Origin: Bradyrhizobium sp. AZCC 2262
GTDB taxonomy: Bacteria; Pseudomonadota; Alphaproteobacteria; Rhizobiales; Xanthobacteraceae
Reading direction: 5' to 3'
DNA length: 64,000 nucleotides
NCBI RefSeq assembly: GCF_036924535.1
Contig: NZ_JAZHRT010000001.1
Coordinates: 6,262,001-6,326,000, forward strand
Shown here: positions 1-8,747 of the stretch, in pieces
Position numbering within the stretch: the first letter of the stretch is position 1
Layout of the letters: each line of letters opens with the position of its first letter
The notes under the pieces: generated by a model
Told to the model about the DNA's origin: nothing
What the model saw: the letters and a program-made list of their open reading frames with translations, nothing else
Databases searched by the model: none
Program-made: the position numbers and the translations under genes

Positions 1-620
1 AGCAGTGCCGGAATACTGGCGACGAACTTTACCAAGACCTTCGAAGACAAATCATTTTGTAACAACATCAGCACGAGCGCGAAAATCTGCATGGCAGCAA
101 TGAAAGGCTGAACCAGCCCGCGCTGCTCAGTTTTTGGCACGCCGTGGATGTCACACCATATGGTCGGTATTGCACCCGGCATTGCCGTCAACCCGCCGAC
201 AAAGCCGCCGCCGAAGCCGATTAGTGCATTGCGTCCCACATTCATCTGCAGGCGGTGAGAAAGCACCGGCCGGAATAACGTGTAGACTGCATAACAGGCG
301 ATGGCGAGACCAAAGCTCTCCCTGAAGATCCGCGCGTCTGCAGCTTGCAGCAACCAGACGGCGATCGGGACGCCAAGCAATCCGCCGACGATCAATACCG
401 AGCTCTGCTTCCAGCGGATACTTTTTCTCAACGCCCAAAGATTCGTGGCCTGCACGGTGATGCTGCAGGCCATCATCAGCGGGACCGCCTCCAGTGGTGG
501 GAGAACGTGAAGGAGAATCGCGCCGGCCACCGCCGAAAAGGCAAAGCCCGCGAGGCCCGAGACGAAGGCGCCGCAAAACACGGCGATACTGAGCAGGCAA
601 AACGACGCCATGTCGCCCAT
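1..620 (-). CDS. TauE/SafE-family membrane permease, partial
   Basis: Integral membrane protein of the TauE/SafE (sulfite exporter-like) family; the visible 206 residues are the N-terminal part and the gene runs off the left edge. The translation begins MGDMASFCLLSIAVFCGAF and is made of hydrophobic segments with the glycine-rich turns typical of the family (GLAGFAFSAVAGAI near residue 25, IGFGGGFVGGLTAMPGAIP near 150). The chosen ATG follows a GGGAGG ribosome site 8 bases upstream; an in-frame ATG three codons later is less well placed. Family members move sulfite, organosulfonates or small anions; the substrate cannot be read here. The small membrane ORF upstream on the same strand may be co-transcribed. 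Confidence 0.85.
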   Translation of the reverse strand, partial: MGDMASFCLLSIAVFCGAFVSGLAGFAFSAVAGAILLHVLPPLEAVPLMMACSITVQATNLWALRKSIRWKQSSVLIVGGLLGVPIAVWLLQAADARIFRESFGLAIACYAVYTLFRPVLSHRLQMNVGRNALIGFGGGFVGGLTAMPGAIPTIWCDIHGVPKTEQRGLVQPFIAAMQIFALVLMLLQNDLSSKVLVKFVASIPAL

Positions 621-667
621 GAGCGAACCCTCCCGGTGGATAATATCCTGGAATAACAGCTTGGCGA

Positions 668-856
668 TTAGTCGCCGGACGACAGTCCGGGCGACTCGGG
701 CGCTGCCCCGGCGTCGCTCTGGCGGGCGGAGGTCAATATCGTGGCCGCAAGGATGTGCAGAATGACAAAGCAGATGGCGATCGTTGCCAGCAGCCTATTC
801 TCGCCCGGTGCCGAAATCTGACGTTTGCGTTCGGACGACGTTTCACTGAGCGACAT
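668..856 (-). CDS. Small single-pass membrane protein, hypothetical
   Basis: 62-residue protein starting MSLSETSSERKRQ, with one predicted membrane helix (about residues 20-42, ATIAICFVILHILAATI) and an acidic, proline-containing tail. I do not recognise a family. A longer reading frame begins at a TTG at 889, but the ATG used here has a GGAGGA motif 7 bases upstream. It lies 47 bases upstream of the TauE/SafE gene on the same strand, so co-transcription is likely. The stop of the upstream candidate ORF overlaps this start by 14 bases, compatible with translational coupling. Confidence 0.5.
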   Translation of the reverse strand: MSLSETSSERKRQISAPGENRLLATIAICFVILHILAATILTSARQSDAGAAPESPGLSSGD

Positions 857-1178
857 CGTCACGTCCTCCAACATCTGACCGAGAGTCAAACTGGTGCCAC
901 CTATCGTCGATCAGGCGACGATACTGTCGAAGGGTGCGCCCTGCCTGCAGCCGTCGCGAATAGTGCAACGCTTGAAGGAGGCGCCCAAACGAGCCTTCCT
1001 TTCGAGAAGACCTCTCGGAGGCAGCAAACAAATTCGCTGAAAATGATGCATCACTCCTGGTTGAAGCTCTGCTGTCAAACAATGGTACGAACGATGCCGC
1101 GATCGACTGAAACATCTTGTGAAACAACAACCCATAGAACACGCGAGTGAGGCGCCGTGCCTTTTCTTCCATGCGCAT
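843..1178 (-). CDS. Possible small ORF, hypothetical
   Basis: Open frame of 111 residues with no clear ribosome site. Its C-terminal half (LLQALHYSRRLQAGRTLRQ followed by YRRLIDD) resembles, by eye, short basic proteins common in Bradyrhizobium; the N-terminal half does not look constrained and codon choice is mixed. Its stop overlaps the start of the next small ORF, which is the main structural argument for expression. An internal start is quite possible. If the ORF is not real, the interval from 857 to 1314 is simply the upstream region between two divergent transcription units. Confidence 0.3.
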   Translation of the reverse strand: MRMEEKARRLTRVFYGLLFHKMFQSIAASFVPLFDSRASTRSDASFSANLFAASERSSRKEGSFGRLLQALHYSRRLQAGRTLRQYRRLIDDRWHQFDSRSDVGGRDDVAQ

Positions 1179-1359
1179 GACACGAACACCGTATGTGAGT
1201 GACTGGATGCGGCTGGAAGTATCGAACGGGACGCCGGGCCACGCTTTAACGCGAGCTTAACTTGTCCTTATCGTTTCCTTGATTCTTGAAGGATGTCCTT
1301 GATTTCGGGCCCGCGTGCCGGTTGAATATCCACCTCACCGCTGCTGCGAAGGCATTGTT

Positions 1360-4300
1360 TTGCTGTATTTATTTGACGATTTCGTTCTCGACACCGACCA
1401 GCGGGAATTGCGCCGTGACGGATCTCCGATTCCGTTGCAGCCTCAGGTTTTCGACCTCCTCGCGTATCTGATCCGCCACCGAGCCCGGGTGGTGACCAAG
1501 GACGATCTGATCGGTGCAATTTGGGGCGGTCGCATCGTCTCGGAGTCATCGCTCACGACCCGCATCAACGCAGCCCGCACGGGAATAGGCGATTCCGGCG
1601 AGGCGCAGCGACTAATCAAGACCTTGCCGCGCAAAGGCGTGCGCTTTATCGGCGCGGTGCGCGAAGCAGCCAAGGAGGTCGAGAGCGCGGTCGCACCTCC
1701 GAAGGTCGAGATATCCAGCCTGGTGGGCCGGACAGCCCCCTTCGAGACGATCGACCGGATGACGCGGCACGCATTGTCCGGTCAACGGCAAATGGCCTTT
1801 GTCACGGGAGAAGCCGGGATCGGCAAGACGGCCTTCATCGCCAAGGCGATCGAGCGATTGACGGAACAGGGCTTCGACCTGCTCTATGGACGCTGCACCG
1901 AACGGTTTGGAACGGACGAAGTCTTCCTGCCACTCATCGATGCGCTGGTGAACCGTTATCGGGCGAACGGCCCGGAACTGATTTCGGCCGTTCGCGCGCA
2001 CGCGCCCACCTGGATATTGCAATTGCCAGGTGCCATCGACGCATCGGAACGCGCGGCTTTCCAGGATGAGGTGTTCGGTGCGACGCGCGAGCGGATGCTG
2101 CGGGAGTTTTGCGATCTTCTGGAAGCGCTGAGCGCCGGCCGCCCGTGGGTCCTCGTTCTCGAAGATCTGCATTGGAGCGACTTCGCGACGCTTGACGTGG
2201 TGTCTCGCTTCGCGCGCGCGAACGGCAAGGCGCGCGTGCTGGCCCTTTGCTCCTATCGTCCAGCCGACAGCGCCGCGGACGGGCATCCGATCCGTCGCCT
2301 GCATCGTGATCTCGAGATTCATGGATGTTGCAGCGAATTGCGCCTCGATCGATTGTCGCACTCGGAGGTCGAGCGCTATCTCGCATTGCGCTTCGACGAC
2401 GCGGAATTGGCCTCGAGCCTGTCAAAGCCGGTATTCGAGCGGACGCTGGGGCACCCTCTGTTCGTTGCCTCGCTGCTCAAACACCTCATCGACCAGGAGT
2501 CGATCGTCGAAATGGACGGCCGATGGCGCCTGTCTTCGCAGGCGGCATTTGCTCAAGATCGCATTCCAGACAGCCTCTTGAACATGATCGGCCATGAACT
2601 CGACCGCCTCACCGACAACGAACGACGTCTGCTCGATGTCGCCAGCGTTGCCGGCGAAGATTTTTCTGCGGCTCTCGTTGCAGCCGGCCTGTCCGATGAT
2701 GCGATCGACGTTGAAAGGGACATCGAAGCATTGATCCGGAAGGATCATATCCTTGTTCGTTCGGGGGTTTCCGAGTGGCCCGATGGAACATATTCGGGCT
2801 CCTACGCTTTCCGTCACATTCTCTATCAGAATATCATTTACCAGAATCTGCCGCCGGGACACCGCGCACAAACGCACAAGCGCCTGGGCAAGAGGCTGGA
2901 GGAGGCCCATGCCGGCCGCACTCCTGAAATAGCGCCCGTGCTCGCACTTCACTTTGAGCAGGGTCGCGAATTTCCGAACGCGTTGCGCTACCTCCGGGAA
3001 GCGGCAGAGAGCTCGACGAAACGCCTCGGCCATGCGGAGGCCGCAAGCTATCTCACCCGCGCGCTTGGCATACTTGATCGTTTCGATGCTGCCGACGAAT
3101 TCTCAGCTCGCGTCGCTCTTCTGCGGCAGCGAAGCTGGGCTCTTCGCTCGTGCGGCGACCTCGTCGGCTCCATCCGCGATCTGCGAGACATGATTGCGTG
3201 CGCCGAACAGGCGGGCGAGATCAAGCAACAGCTCAACGGCCTCACGGCTGTGAGCAGTCTCTGCTTGCGCGTGGATCGCCACGCCTGCCTTGAGGCCGCT
3301 GAAGACGTACTGTCGCGAAGCCAGGCGCTTGCCGACGACACATTCAAGGCTCTGATCCAGGGCAGCAGCGCGAGCGTCAACCTTTTCCTCAATGGCTGGC
3401 GCCAACAGGACGCCACGCTCTGCGACAGGGCGATCGAGCTGAGTGCGAGTGCCACGAACTATGGCATCTTGATCAGACGCAATGGAATATCCGGTATCGT
3501 TGATTGCTGGAGGTCGCGGTACCAGGAGTGCCGCCGCGCGGGCACGGAAGGAAAGCGATTGGCGCGTTTGGCTGGCGACGTCTACACTTTTGTTCTGTTC
3601 AACGTTCTTGAATCAATCGCGCTCATCCATCTGGGCGAATGGCGCGAATTGCGACGTGAAATCACGGCTGGCCTGGAACTGGCCGTCAGGAACGCGAACG
3701 GCCCCAGCAGCGCATTGTGCCGGCTGACGCTTGCGTGGTTGCACGTCGAAGCGATGGATTTTGATGGAGCCCGGGAGCTCTGCGAAAGCGTCGACGATAG
3801 TCTGCTGGTCGGCGATCAGTCGACCTATTTCCACAAGCGGGCCGTCCTTGCGAAGGCCTATGTCGGCCTGAACGATCCGTCGGGAGCTCGCAGGCAATTT
3901 GACGATATTGAGCGCCGCAGGCATGAAGAAGGCATCGACATCGAATTTACCGCCGCGACGCAGGTGTATCATTGCCTCGGCGAATATTACTTGCAGGTTG
4001 ACGACTTTACGCAGGCTCAAAGCTGTGCGCGCCAGCTCCACGACTATGTGGCATCGGCTCCAGATCTCAATCACCTGGCCCAGGCCCACGGACTGCTCGC
4101 GCGTACGGCGCTTGGCTTGGGTGATTCAGCGGAGGCTCAGTTGCACCTGTCCCGCGCGCTGGAGATCGTCGACAATGCCGACTTCCCGATCGCTTCCTGG
4201 CGGGTGTACCGCACGGCCGCCGAGATCTTCGCGAAGTACGGAGACATCGACAGGGCCGCGACGTATCGCTTGCGATTTGTCGAGACCGTCCGAAGGCTCG

Positions 4301-4410
4301 CGCAAAATTTCGAACCCGAGGATTGCCTGCACAAGAGCTTGCTCGCTGTGTTGGCAACGCGAACAGCGCAACTGGAAGCGATGACCTCGCTGCCTTCGCG
4401 GCCCGCTTAG
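1360..4410 (+). CDS. Winged-helix regulator with AAA ATPase and TPR-like region
   Basis: Large cytoplasmic regulator of about 1016 residues. Numbered from the upstream GTG at 1315, residues 18-115 form an OmpR/PhoB-type winged helix (LFDDFVLDTDQRELRRDG, then PQVFDLLAYLIRHR and LIKTLPRKGVRFIG). Next comes an AAA/NACHT-like ATPase with Walker A GEAGIGKT (165-172) and Walker B VLVLEDLHWSD (278-288), then about 600 residues of helical TPR-like repeats. This is the pairing of the predicted ATPase/cyclase-associated regulators that are abundant in rhizobia. I prefer the TTG at 1360 because GAAGG lies 7 bases upstream and family members begin LYLF; the GTG at 1315 is the alternative. No cyclase domain is present. 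Signal and targets are unknown, and it sits alone between divergent and convergent genes. Confidence 0.85.
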   Translation: MLYLFDDFVLDTDQRELRRDGSPIPLQPQVFDLLAYLIRHRARVVTKDDLIGAIWGGRIVSESSLTTRINAARTGIGDSGEAQRLIKTLPRKGVRFIGAVREAAKEVESAVAPPKVEISSLVGRTAPFETIDRMTRHALSGQRQMAFVTGEAGIGKTAFIAKAIERLTEQGFDLLYGRCTERFGTDEVFLPLIDALVNRYRANGPELISAVRAHAPTWILQLPGAIDASERAAFQDEVFGATRERMLREFCDLLEALSAGRPWVLVLEDLHWSDFATLDVVSRFARANGKARVLALCSYRPADSAADGHPIRRLHRDLEIHGCCSELRLDRLSHSEVERYLALRFDDAELASSLSKPVFERTLGHPLFVASLLKHLIDQESIVEMDGRWRLSSQAAFAQDRIPDSLLNMIGHELDRLTDNERRLLDVASVAGEDFSAALVAAGLSDDAIDVERDIEALIRKDHILVRSGVSEWPDGTYSGSYAFRHILYQNIIYQNLPPGHRAQTHKRLGKRLEEAHAGRTPEIAPVLALHFEQGREFPNALRYLREAAESSTKRLGHAEAASYLTRALGILDRFDAADEFSARVALLRQRSWALRSCGDLVGSIRDLRDMIACAEQAGEIKQQLNGLTAVSSLCLRVDRHACLEAAEDVLSRSQALADDTFKALIQGSSASVNLFLNGWRQQDATLCDRAIELSASATNYGILIRRNGISGIVDCWRSRYQECRRAGTEGKRLARLAGDVYTFVLFNVLESIALIHLGEWRELRREITAGLELAVRNANGPSSALCRLTLAWLHVEAMDFDGARELCESVDDSLLVGDQSTYFHKRAVLAKAYVGLNDPSGARRQFDDIERRRHEEGIDIEFTAATQVYHCLGEYYLQVDDFTQAQSCARQLHDYVASAPDLNHLAQAHGLLARTALGLGDSAEAQLHLSRALEIVDNADFPIASWRVYRTAAEIFAKYGDIDRAATYRLRFVETVRRLAQNFEPEDCLHKSLLAVLATRTAQLEAMTSLPSRPA

Positions 4411-4653
4411 CCGACGGGGCTTGCCACACGCGTTTGGGACTGACGTCCTCGATACCGGCCAGCGGGGCTGTGCGTCGCATTGGAGTACCGCCAAAGCGAA
4501 CGCCGGCTTCGCATTCAAAGTGCACACGCATCATCCGCACTTGACGTCTGCTTTTGGGCCCAAGGCGAACCTCGATGAACCAAGGATTGTCCGCGTTGAT
4601 CCGGAAGCGGAATTCTTAAGCACAAAGCCTCGGGTAATCGACCTCCAGATGAA

Positions 4654-4803
4654 CCGCACCAGTTTCGCACCAGAAACGCTCCAACCAAAGCGCAACGAGC
4701 GCCATCGAATTCAAACGAAAAGACAACAAAATCAACGAACTTGTTCGATATTCCGCCGCTCATAACGGTCTGGTTGCAGGTTCGAGTCCTGCCGGGCCCA
4801 CCA
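4654..4803 (+). repeat. Composite dispersed repeat with tRNA-like 3' fragment, copy A
   Basis: Contains GTTTCGCACCAGAA at 4662-4675 and, exactly 94 bases after its first base, a tRNA-like 3' half: anticodon-arm-like CCG-CTCATAA-CGG (4756-4768), a T arm GCAGG-TTCGAGT-CCTGC and an end GGGCCCACCA (to 4803). No matching 5' acceptor strand is found about 75 bases upstream, so this is a fragment, not a tRNA gene. The same two blocks with the same 94-base offset recur near 28.85 kb. The 25-base block CCGCACCAGTTTCGCACCAG plus AAACG (4654-4678) also recurs exactly at 15918. It looks like an attachment-site or integration remnant. Confidence 0.6.
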
Positions 4804-4903
4804 GCCTTCGCTCGCTTCGCGAGCTTCGGCTCGGCAAGCCTGTGCCGAGAGCACTCAGCGAAGCGAGCCAAGGCCGTCGCGCCGAAGCTCGCAGGGCGAA
4901 GGC
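4804..4903. repeat. Imperfect inverted repeat directly after the tRNA-like end
   Basis: GCCTTCGCTCGCTTCGCGAG and following CTTCGGC (4804-4830) pair imperfectly with GCCGAAGCTCGCAGGGCGAA and following GGC (4881-4903) around an interior of about 50 bases. The left arm also contains a local CTCGCTTCGCGAG hairpin. This resembles the palindromic extragenic elements common in Bradyrhizobium and Nitrobacter. It lies between convergent genes, so it could also act in transcription termination, but no T-run follows. Confidence 0.5.
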
Positions 4904-5369
4904 GGACCCGTGCCGGTCTCTCGCTCTCAACCAAAATATCGAAAACAACCCCATGCACAGTAGAAATGGCGATCGCCGGCAGCTATGCCGGCGAAGCCGC
5001 GGCATTTGACACGTCGGGCAAATCAGTGGGACGAATCTATCGTCCCGCGTGGTCATGGTCCCCATGGCCTCTAAGCTAGGGCGTCACGTCCGATCGGGCT
5101 ACGGCTTTTCCACTCGGTCGCAGAATCGACGGCCCTGTCGCACCAAACAGCCGAACAGCGATTTGCGCTTCCATCGTCGATCTGCCTATCAACGGTCGAC
5201 CGTGTTACGCATGGGTCCGTGTTGTGCCCACCTTCAGACATTGCCGATGAAATATTCCGGCAATCAGGTGAAATGATTTCCTCGAAGACAGCCGCCGCAA
5301 GGTGTCATTCTTCGTCCATCGACGGAGTCATGAGCCAAAATAACTGACAACAATGGCCGGGAGATCGGA
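4904..5369. other. Intergenic, no feature recognised
   Basis: Convergent spacer between the large regulator and dhaK. Open frames here are short, lack convincing ribosome sites and have no recognisable protein features. I see no tRNA, terminator with a T-run, or operator. Confidence 0.5.
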
Positions 5370-6359
5370 TCAGCCTCCCCAGCGGAGCGCTGCGGTGTGC
5401 ACCGGCGCATCCCATAACTCCTTTGCCTGGTCGTCGAGCACGGATACCGTGATCGAGGCGCCGGCCATGTCGAGTGATGTCACGTAGGACCCGGTCAGGA
5501 AACGTGTCACCTTGAGCCCCGCACCGTCCAGAATTCGCCTGGCACTGTTGACCATCAGATAGAGTTCGATCAGCGGCGTTGCGCCGAACCCGTTGACAAG
5601 CAGCAGCACTTCACTGCCCGGCTTCGGCGCAAGATCCTTGAGGATTGCCTCGCCCAGCTCTGCCGCAATCGCATCGGCGGGAACGAGCGCGACCCTGCGC
5701 CGGCCGGGCTCGCCATGAATACCGACCCCCATTTCCATTTCATTGTCGGCCAGCGTGAAATTCGGCCGTCCCGCCGCCGGCACAGTGCACGGCATGAGCG
5801 CCACGCCCATCGAGCGGGTGCGCTGGTTGACGTCGTCGCCGAGCGCCTTGAGAGCCGCCAACGCCATTCCGGTCTCGGACGCCGCGCCGACCATCTTTTC
5901 CACGATTAGCGTCCCCGCGACACCGCGGCGACCAGTCGTGTAGGTCGACTTCTCGACCGCTACGTCGTCGTTCGTCACCACGCTCGCCACTTCCCGGCCG
6001 GCCATCTCGGCAGCCATGGCGAAGTTCATCACATCGCCTTCGTAGTTCTTGACGATGAAGAGAGCGCCCGCACCGGTATCGACGGCCTCGGCGGCCTCGA
6101 CCATCTGGTCCGGCGTCGGCGAGGTGAAGACCTGGCCGGGGCAGGCGGCATCGAGCATACCGCGGCCGACAAACCCCGCATGCAGCGGTTCATGCCCCGA
6201 ACCGCCGCCTGAAATCAGTGCGACCTTGCCCGGCTTCAACGACCGGCGGCGCACGAATTTGCGCTCGGCACCAAGCAGCAGGATATCCGCATGCGCGGCC
6301 GCAAAGCCGTCAAGACTTTCTTCGAGTACCGTATCGGCGCCGTTGATCAGCTTTTTCAT
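5370..6359 (-). CDS. dhaK: Dihydroxyacetone kinase, substrate-binding subunit DhaK
   Basis: Binds dihydroxyacetone covalently and accepts phosphate from DhaL-ADP, giving DHA phosphate; cytoplasmic. At 329 residues it matches the usual DhaK length. The key residues fall almost at the E. coli positions: His56 in GGGSGHEP, Asp109 in NYEGDVMNF, and His215 in GVGIHGEPG, the histidine that forms the hemiaminal with substrate. It is the last gene of the long minus-strand operon, 41 bases after the small HTH-like gene and well separated from dhaL and dhaM, which is an unusual order. Because a PTS phosphodonor set is encoded in the same operon, this is the PEP-dependent rather than the ATP-dependent enzyme type. 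Confidence 0.93.
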   Translation of the reverse strand: MKKLINGADTVLEESLDGFAAAHADILLLGAERKFVRRRSLKPGKVALISGGGSGHEPLHAGFVGRGMLDAACPGQVFTSPTPDQMVEAAEAVDTGAGALFIVKNYEGDVMNFAMAAEMAGREVASVVTNDDVAVEKSTYTTGRRGVAGTLIVEKMVGAASETGMALAALKALGDDVNQRTRSMGVALMPCTVPAAGRPNFTLADNEMEMGVGIHGEPGRRRVALVPADAIAAELGEAILKDLAPKPGSEVLLLVNGFGATPLIELYLMVNSARRILDGAGLKVTRFLTGSYVTSLDMAGASITVSVLDDQAKELWDAPVHTAALRWGG

Positions 6360-6400
6360 AACGCCCTCCCGATGGTTTATTTGCGGTTCGAATCAGTCCG

Positions 6401-6832
6401 TCAGCCGACGCTCTCGGCATAGCGCGCGAGCTGCGCCGCAAAATCGATCACGAGTTGTTCGAGCGCACGGTTCTTCTTGTCGTCGCCGAGGTCAGGCACC
6501 GTCACCGCGATGGTACGCGTGCGCGCCTCACGATGGGGTGCTCGCAGCCGGCCAGGATGCGCGCGTCCGTAGGCTTGCAGGAAGGCCGCACGCTCGGTAC
6601 CGGACAAATGGCAGATTTCGAAAATGATCGCGACATGCTTCGCCGGAATCGGCACCAGATAGGCCGGATTGGTAATCTGGGTCACGAAAGAGCGGTTCTT
6701 GCCCAGCGCCGCCGCAAGCTTGAGCCTGGTCCCGGACGGCCGGTTGTCGAGCACCCGGCGCAGGATGGCTTTGTAGTCGGCAACATTGCTGTCGCCAGGT
6801 GCCCGGGCGTCTTCGGCTGTTTCGTCCGTCAT
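6401..6832 (-). CDS. Small HTH-like protein inside the dha operon
   Basis: 143-residue protein starting MTDETAEDARAPG. The central part (LKLAAALGKNRSFVTQITNP, about residues 35-54) has the spacing of a helix-turn-helix of the XRE/Cro type. It is followed by a helical region and a basic linker; the C-terminal part (LEQLVIDFAAQLARYAESVG) is amphipathic. The start overlaps the Enzyme I stop as ATGA. Its place between Enzyme I and DhaK suggests a dedicated regulator or an accessory kinase protein. DNA binding is inferred from the motif only. I do not recognise a named family. Confidence 0.7.
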   Translation of the reverse strand: MTDETAEDARAPGDSNVADYKAILRRVLDNRPSGTRLKLAAALGKNRSFVTQITNPAYLVPIPAKHVAIIFEICHLSGTERAAFLQAYGRAHPGRLRAPHREARTRTIAVTVPDLGDDKKNRALEQLVIDFAAQLARYAESVG

Positions 6833-8427
6833 GAACCTACCTTTGCGATCGCCGCCTTGAGCCGCGCTACGGTCACCGGCGCCACCGAAAGGGTCGTCAA
6901 GCCGGTCGCCAGCAGCGCCGTAGTCAAGCGGGTGTCGGCCGCGGCGTCGCCGCACAGCGAGACCTCGACATCGCGCTTGCGGGCGGCCTCAACGGTGCGG
7001 GCAATCAGCGCCAGCACCGCCGGATGGCTCGCGTCGTTGAGGTCGGCGACCGCACCGATATCGCGCGCCGCCGCCATCGTGTATTGGGTCAGGTCGTTCG
7101 AACCAATCGAATAGAACGCGGCCCCGAAATCCTCGGCGCAGAGTGCCGCCGCCGGAACCTCGATCATGATGCCGAGCGGTGGGCGAGCGCAGGCGACCCC
7201 TTTCGCCTGGAGTGCGGCGACCTCCTCGTCGAGCATCGCGCCGGCGCGATCGAGTTCCGAGGGGACGGCGATCATCGGCAGCATTACTTTCAGCACCCCG
7301 TGCACGGCCGCACGCGCCAATGCCCGCAATTGCACGCGAAACACTTCCGGCCGCGCCAGCGAGAGGCGAATGCCGCGAAGGCCGAGAAACGGATTGCTCT
7401 CACCATCGATGGTCACACCGGCAATTGGCTTGTCGCCGCCGGCATCGAGGGTGCGGATCGTCACCGGCCTTCCCCTGGCCCAGTCGAGAATGCGCCGATA
7501 GAAGTCGTATTGCGTGTCCTCGTCCGGCAAGCCATGGCATGCCTCAAACAAAAATTCGGTGCGCACGAGGCCGATGCCGTCGCATATCTCGGGATCGAGG
7601 CCCGCAAGGTCTTCAGGGGCGGCGATGTTGAGCAGAACCGCGATGCGCCGGCCGTCGGCGGTGCAGGCCGGCGCAACGCGGCCGATCTCGGCGGCGGCTT
7701 GCGCGGCGTTCGCGGTCGCCATGCGCTGCTCGAACAGGCGGCGCGTCTCCGGCTCGGGATCGAAGATCACGGTGCCGGAATCGCCATCGACCAGCGCCAG
7801 CGCCGGCGGGTGACCGTTCCACGGTAACGGGCCGAGTCCAACCACCATGGGTGCACCCCGCGCGCGCGCCAACATCGCAACATGCGAGGAAGGCGAGCCC
7901 CCGGCCAGCGCGATGGCGCCGCCCCGCGTCCAGTCGGCGGCAAGAAAGGCGGAAGGCGTGATGTCGTCGGCCGCAACGATCGCGCCACCGGCAATCCTGG
8001 CGACGGTGTCCACGCCGCTCAGATGCGCGAGCACGCGGTCGCGGATGTCGATGATATCCGCGGCACGGGCACGGAAGTATTCATCTTCAGCGCTGCGATA
8101 GCCATCGATCTCTGTATCGAGTGCCAAGCGCCAGGCATGGTCGGCCGTGATCCCCACCGAGATGACCTCATATGCCGCAACCGCCAGCGCATCATCTTCA
8201 AGCATGGCGACCTGGAATTCCAGAATGTCGGCCACCTCGCCCTGAATCGTCTTGATCTGCTCGGCGATCTCCGCCCTCGCGCCTTCAATCGCCGCCCGCA
8301 GTGCCGCCGCCTCCTGCGCGGGATCGTCGCTCGCCGTTCGCCTGGCCACAGCCGCAGTCAGCATGGTGACCGGTCCGATCGCGAGACCCGGCGAGGCAGC
8401 ACGACCGATGAGATGAATCTCTGCCAC
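6829..8427 (-). CDS. PTS Enzyme I (PEP-protein phosphotransferase) of the dha operon
   Basis: 532-residue Enzyme I that takes phosphate from PEP and passes it to HPr. The phosphohistidine is His182 in GGSPSSHVAMLARARG. The PEP-binding TIM barrel follows (IGLVRTEFLF, GIMIEVPAAA, GSNDLTQYTMAAARD), with the active-site Cys492 in SLCGDAAAD. The GTG start is chosen because the protein then begins AEIHLIGRAASPGLAIG like other Enzyme I proteins, and GAGG lies upstream; only five bases separate it from the HPr stop. In E. coli, DhaM carries only a truncated Enzyme I piece fused on; here Enzyme I is separate and full length, so this operon need not borrow phosphate from a general PTS. Confidence 0.9.
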   Translation of the reverse strand: MAEIHLIGRAASPGLAIGPVTMLTAAVARRTASDDPAQEAAALRAAIEGARAEIAEQIKTIQGEVADILEFQVAMLEDDALAVAAYEVISVGITADHAWRLALDTEIDGYRSAEDEYFRARAADIIDIRDRVLAHLSGVDTVARIAGGAIVAADDITPSAFLAADWTRGGAIALAGGSPSSHVAMLARARGAPMVVGLGPLPWNGHPPALALVDGDSGTVIFDPEPETRRLFEQRMATANAAQAAAEIGRVAPACTADGRRIAVLLNIAAPEDLAGLDPEICDGIGLVRTEFLFEACHGLPDEDTQYDFYRRILDWARGRPVTIRTLDAGGDKPIAGVTIDGESNPFLGLRGIRLSLARPEVFRVQLRALARAAVHGVLKVMLPMIAVPSELDRAGAMLDEEVAALQAKGVACARPPLGIMIEVPAAALCAEDFGAAFYSIGSNDLTQYTMAAARDIGAVADLNDASHPAVLALIARTVEAARKRDVEVSLCGDAAADTRLTTALLATGLTTLSVAPVTVARLKAAIAKVGS

Positions 8428-8432
8428 CGCGA

Positions 8433-8747
8433 TCAGGCCTCGCCGAAACCGTCTTGCACCAGCGCAAGCACGGCAGCAAGCGCTGCCTTGCCATCGGGGC
8501 CGGCGACGCGGAAATGCAGCGTCGCTCCCTGCGGTGCCTTGACGCGCATCACCTTCACCGGACTCTTCGCATCGGTCCAGGGCCCGTCCGGCGCAAGCGC
8601 AAATTCGATCTTCGCTGCGAAGCCTTTCGCGCACTGCGTGAGCTTGACCGACGGCCGCGCATGAAGACCGACGGCGTTGACGAGAACCGCCGAGGCCGTC
8701 AGCGGCGCGAAGGCGTTGGCCGCCCGGCTGGCGTTGACATCATGCAT
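8433..8747 (-). CDS. HPr-like phosphocarrier protein of the dha operon
   Basis: 104-residue HPr-fold protein. His29 in NAVGLHARPS is the phosphorylation site; the segment DAKSPVKVMRVKAPQG corresponds to the Ser46 region of HPr but is unusual in sequence. About 14 extra residues precede the HPr core. It overlaps dhaM by 8 bases and precedes the Enzyme I gene by five, so the three are tightly coupled. Its role is to carry phosphate from Enzyme I to DhaM. In many bacteria this domain is fused to DhaM; here it is free. Confidence 0.88.
   Translation of the reverse strand: MHDVNASRAANAFAPLTASAVLVNAVGLHARPSVKLTQCAKGFAAKIEFALAPDGPWTDAKSPVKVMRVKAPQGATLHFRVAGPDGKAALAAVLALVQDGFGEA

Noticed and set aside
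4728..4803. Complete tRNA-Met gene
   Set aside because: The anticodon-loop-like CTCATAA and T arm are present, but no 5' acceptor strand pairing with CGGGCCC and no D arm are found; only a 3' fragment remains.
4515..4958. Minus-strand frame of 147 codons across the tRNA-like fragment
   Set aside because: It contains the GRTRTCNQT peptide that arises when a tRNA T arm is read in reverse; a well-known spurious prediction, not a protein.
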